Shown here one piece after another: positions 63,044 to 64,000 of a stretch of 64,000 nt of DNA (position 1 is its first letter; each line of letters starts with the position of its first letter). The translations under genes and the position numbers were made by a program. Below the pieces are notes generated by a model. That model was not told where the DNA came from. It saw only the letters and a program-made list of their open reading frames with translations, and did no database searches. Where the stretch lies: assembly GCF_051020985.1 (NCBI RefSeq), contig NW_027475140.1, forward strand, positions 558,001 through 622,000. The letters are read 5' to 3'. Source of the stretch: Nomia melanderi. Lineage: Eukaryota; Arthropoda; Insecta; Hymenoptera; Halictidae.

Positions 63044-64000
63044 GGTCGTTTTCTCGGCCCCTGGTGGTCCGAGATCGTTCCCGCTGCACAGGTTCATGCG
63101 CCAGGGACTTCTACGGACAGTGCACTTTGATTTATTGCGCTATCTGTAATAGCACCCGAGATATCACCAGATATATATTGGATTTTCCCTGACCCTGAGT
63201 GTCCGGCCCAATGAGACTGTGGTTTTCTCGGCCCCTGGTGTTCCGAGGTCGTTCCCGCTGTACAGATTCATGCGCCAGGGCCTCCTACAGACAATGCACT
63301 TTGATTTATTGCGCAATCTGTAATAGCACCCGAGATATCACCAGGTATATATTGGATTTTACTCTGACCCTGAGTGTGCGGCCCCATGAGACGGTGGTTT
63401 TCTCGGACCCTGGTGGTCCGAGGTCGTTCCCGCTGCACAGATTCATGCGCCAGGGCCTCCTACAGACAATGCACTTTGATTTATTGCGCTATCTGTAATA
63501 GCACCCGAGATATCACCAGATATATATTGGATTTTACCCTGACCCTGAGTGTCCGGCCCCATGTGACGGTGGTTTTCTCGGCCCCTGGTGTTCCGAGGTC
63601 GTTCCCGCTGCACAGATTCATGCGCCAGGGCCTCCTACAGACAATGCACCTTGATTTATTGCGCTATCTGTAATAGCACCCAAGATATCACCAGATAAAT
63701 ATTGGATTTTCCCCTGACCCTGAGTGTCCGGCCCCATGAGAAGGTGGTTTTCTCGGCCCCTGATGGTCCGAGGTCGTTCCCGCTGGCCACATTTATGCGC
63801 CAGGGCCTCCTACAGACAATGCACTTTGATTTATTGCGCTATCTGTAATAGCACCCGAGATATCACCAGATATATATTGGATTTTCCCCTGACCCTGAGT
63901 GTCCGGCCCCTTGAGACTGTCGTTTTCTCGGCCCCTGGTGGTCCGAGGTCGTTCCCGTTGCACAGATTCATGCGCCAGGGCCTCCTGCAGATAATTCACC
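63027..64000. repeat. HOR segment at the window edge (spacing 2,624 bp)
   Basis: Matches 60,403-61,376 at 2,624 bp (15 x 175 - 1). Together with the preceding segment this shows that two monomers equivalent to 60,070-60,419 are missing here. The final partial monomer is 63,859-64,000, and the array continues out of the window. Confidence 0.87.
63859..64000. repeat. Partial monomer at window edge
   Basis: First 142 bp of a monomer with CCCCTTGAGACTGTCG and the alpha 3' start; the window cut it, not biology. Confidence 0.97.

Larger units (their letters stand above)
1..64000. repeat. 175-bp satellite DNA array (whole window)
   Basis: A single head-to-tail tandem array fills the window. The landmark GATATCACC (or a one- or two-base variant) recurs every 175 bp from base 1 to base 63,859, giving 365 full monomers and a 142-bp partial one. 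All monomers share one orientation. Neighbours differ by scattered substitutions, and every length change I located is a single base. No non-satellite sequence interrupts it. Longer repeats of 13 to 25 monomers are superimposed, so this is a higher-order satellite. Nucleosome-length monomers in HORs are known from centromeres (for example 171-bp alpha satellite); a centromeric or pericentromeric role here is inference. The short open frames are repeat by-products: each frame shifts by one base per monomer, and the longest is 157 codons. Confidence 0.99.

Noticed and set aside
1..64000. Hundreds of similar 60-100-codon frames on both strands resembling a protein family
   Set aside because: They are translations of the same satellite at a fixed phase, start at arbitrary ATG or GTG, overlap on both strands and end at TAATAG in the monomer.
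1..64000. CRISPR array
   Set aside because: Repeat period is fully occupied by conserved sequence; there are no unique spacers, and the unit is far longer than CRISPR repeats.
1..64000. Primate alpha satellite
   Set aside because: Monomer is 175 bp rather than 171, about 53% GC rather than AT-rich, and no CENP-B box or recognisable alpha consensus was seen.
1..64000. rDNA spacer or protein-coding repeat gene (minisatellite exon)
   Set aside because: No rRNA, no conserved frame across monomers (175 is not a multiple of three), and no flanking unique sequence.

Overview
The whole 64 kb window is satellite DNA: one head-to-tail tandem array with a basic unit (monomer) of 175 bp, starting inside the array at base 1 and still inside it at base 64,000. 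There are 365 complete monomers plus a 142-bp partial one, all in the same orientation. I see no gene, RNA gene, transposon, CRISPR array or unique sequence. The consensus monomer is about 53% GC, starts (by my choice of phase) at GATATCACC, and runs from an AT-rich block through a GC-rich centre to a second AT-rich block. A long nucleosome-sized monomer organised in multi-monomer higher-order repeats (HORs) is typical of a eukaryotic centromere or pericentromere. I cannot name the species or the satellite family from sequence alone. It is not recognisably primate alpha satellite, and I saw no CENP-B box.

Layout. 1-8,604: blocks A (44-1,777), B (1,735-2,261) and C (3,485-7,376), with an internal repeat of 2,974 bp (17 monomers). 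8,605-17,352: two adjacent 4,374-bp copies (25 monomers each) in which I found no difference. 17,353-24,404: a 2,275-bp (13-monomer) period. 24,405-32,570: a 2,448-bp (14-monomer) tandem duplication followed by more divergent third-copy pieces at spacings of 2,798 and 2,273 bp. 32,571-37,701: irregular, more heterogeneous, rich in a divergent 'type-B' monomer. 37,702-41,234: a 2,799/2,800-bp (16-monomer) repeat. 41,235-49,112: a three-monomer duplication plus HOR segments spaced 2,448, 2,273 and 1,574 bp. 49,113-55,620: fairly uniform monomers without an obvious long period. 55,621-64,000: blocks B, A and C again, about 54-56 kb from their left copies but in a different order, then another 2,974/2,624-bp HOR copy.

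How it works together. Copy spacings are whole numbers of monomers minus one or two bases. The complete phase drift over 64 kb (-17 bp) is explained by 33 single-base indels (8 insertions, 25 deletions). This fits growth by in-register unequal exchange and gene conversion. The biology to read here is array evolution and possible centromere function, not protein coding. The many short reading frames are by-products: 175 is one more than a multiple of three, so every frame rotates at each monomer and meets a stop within about two to three monomers.
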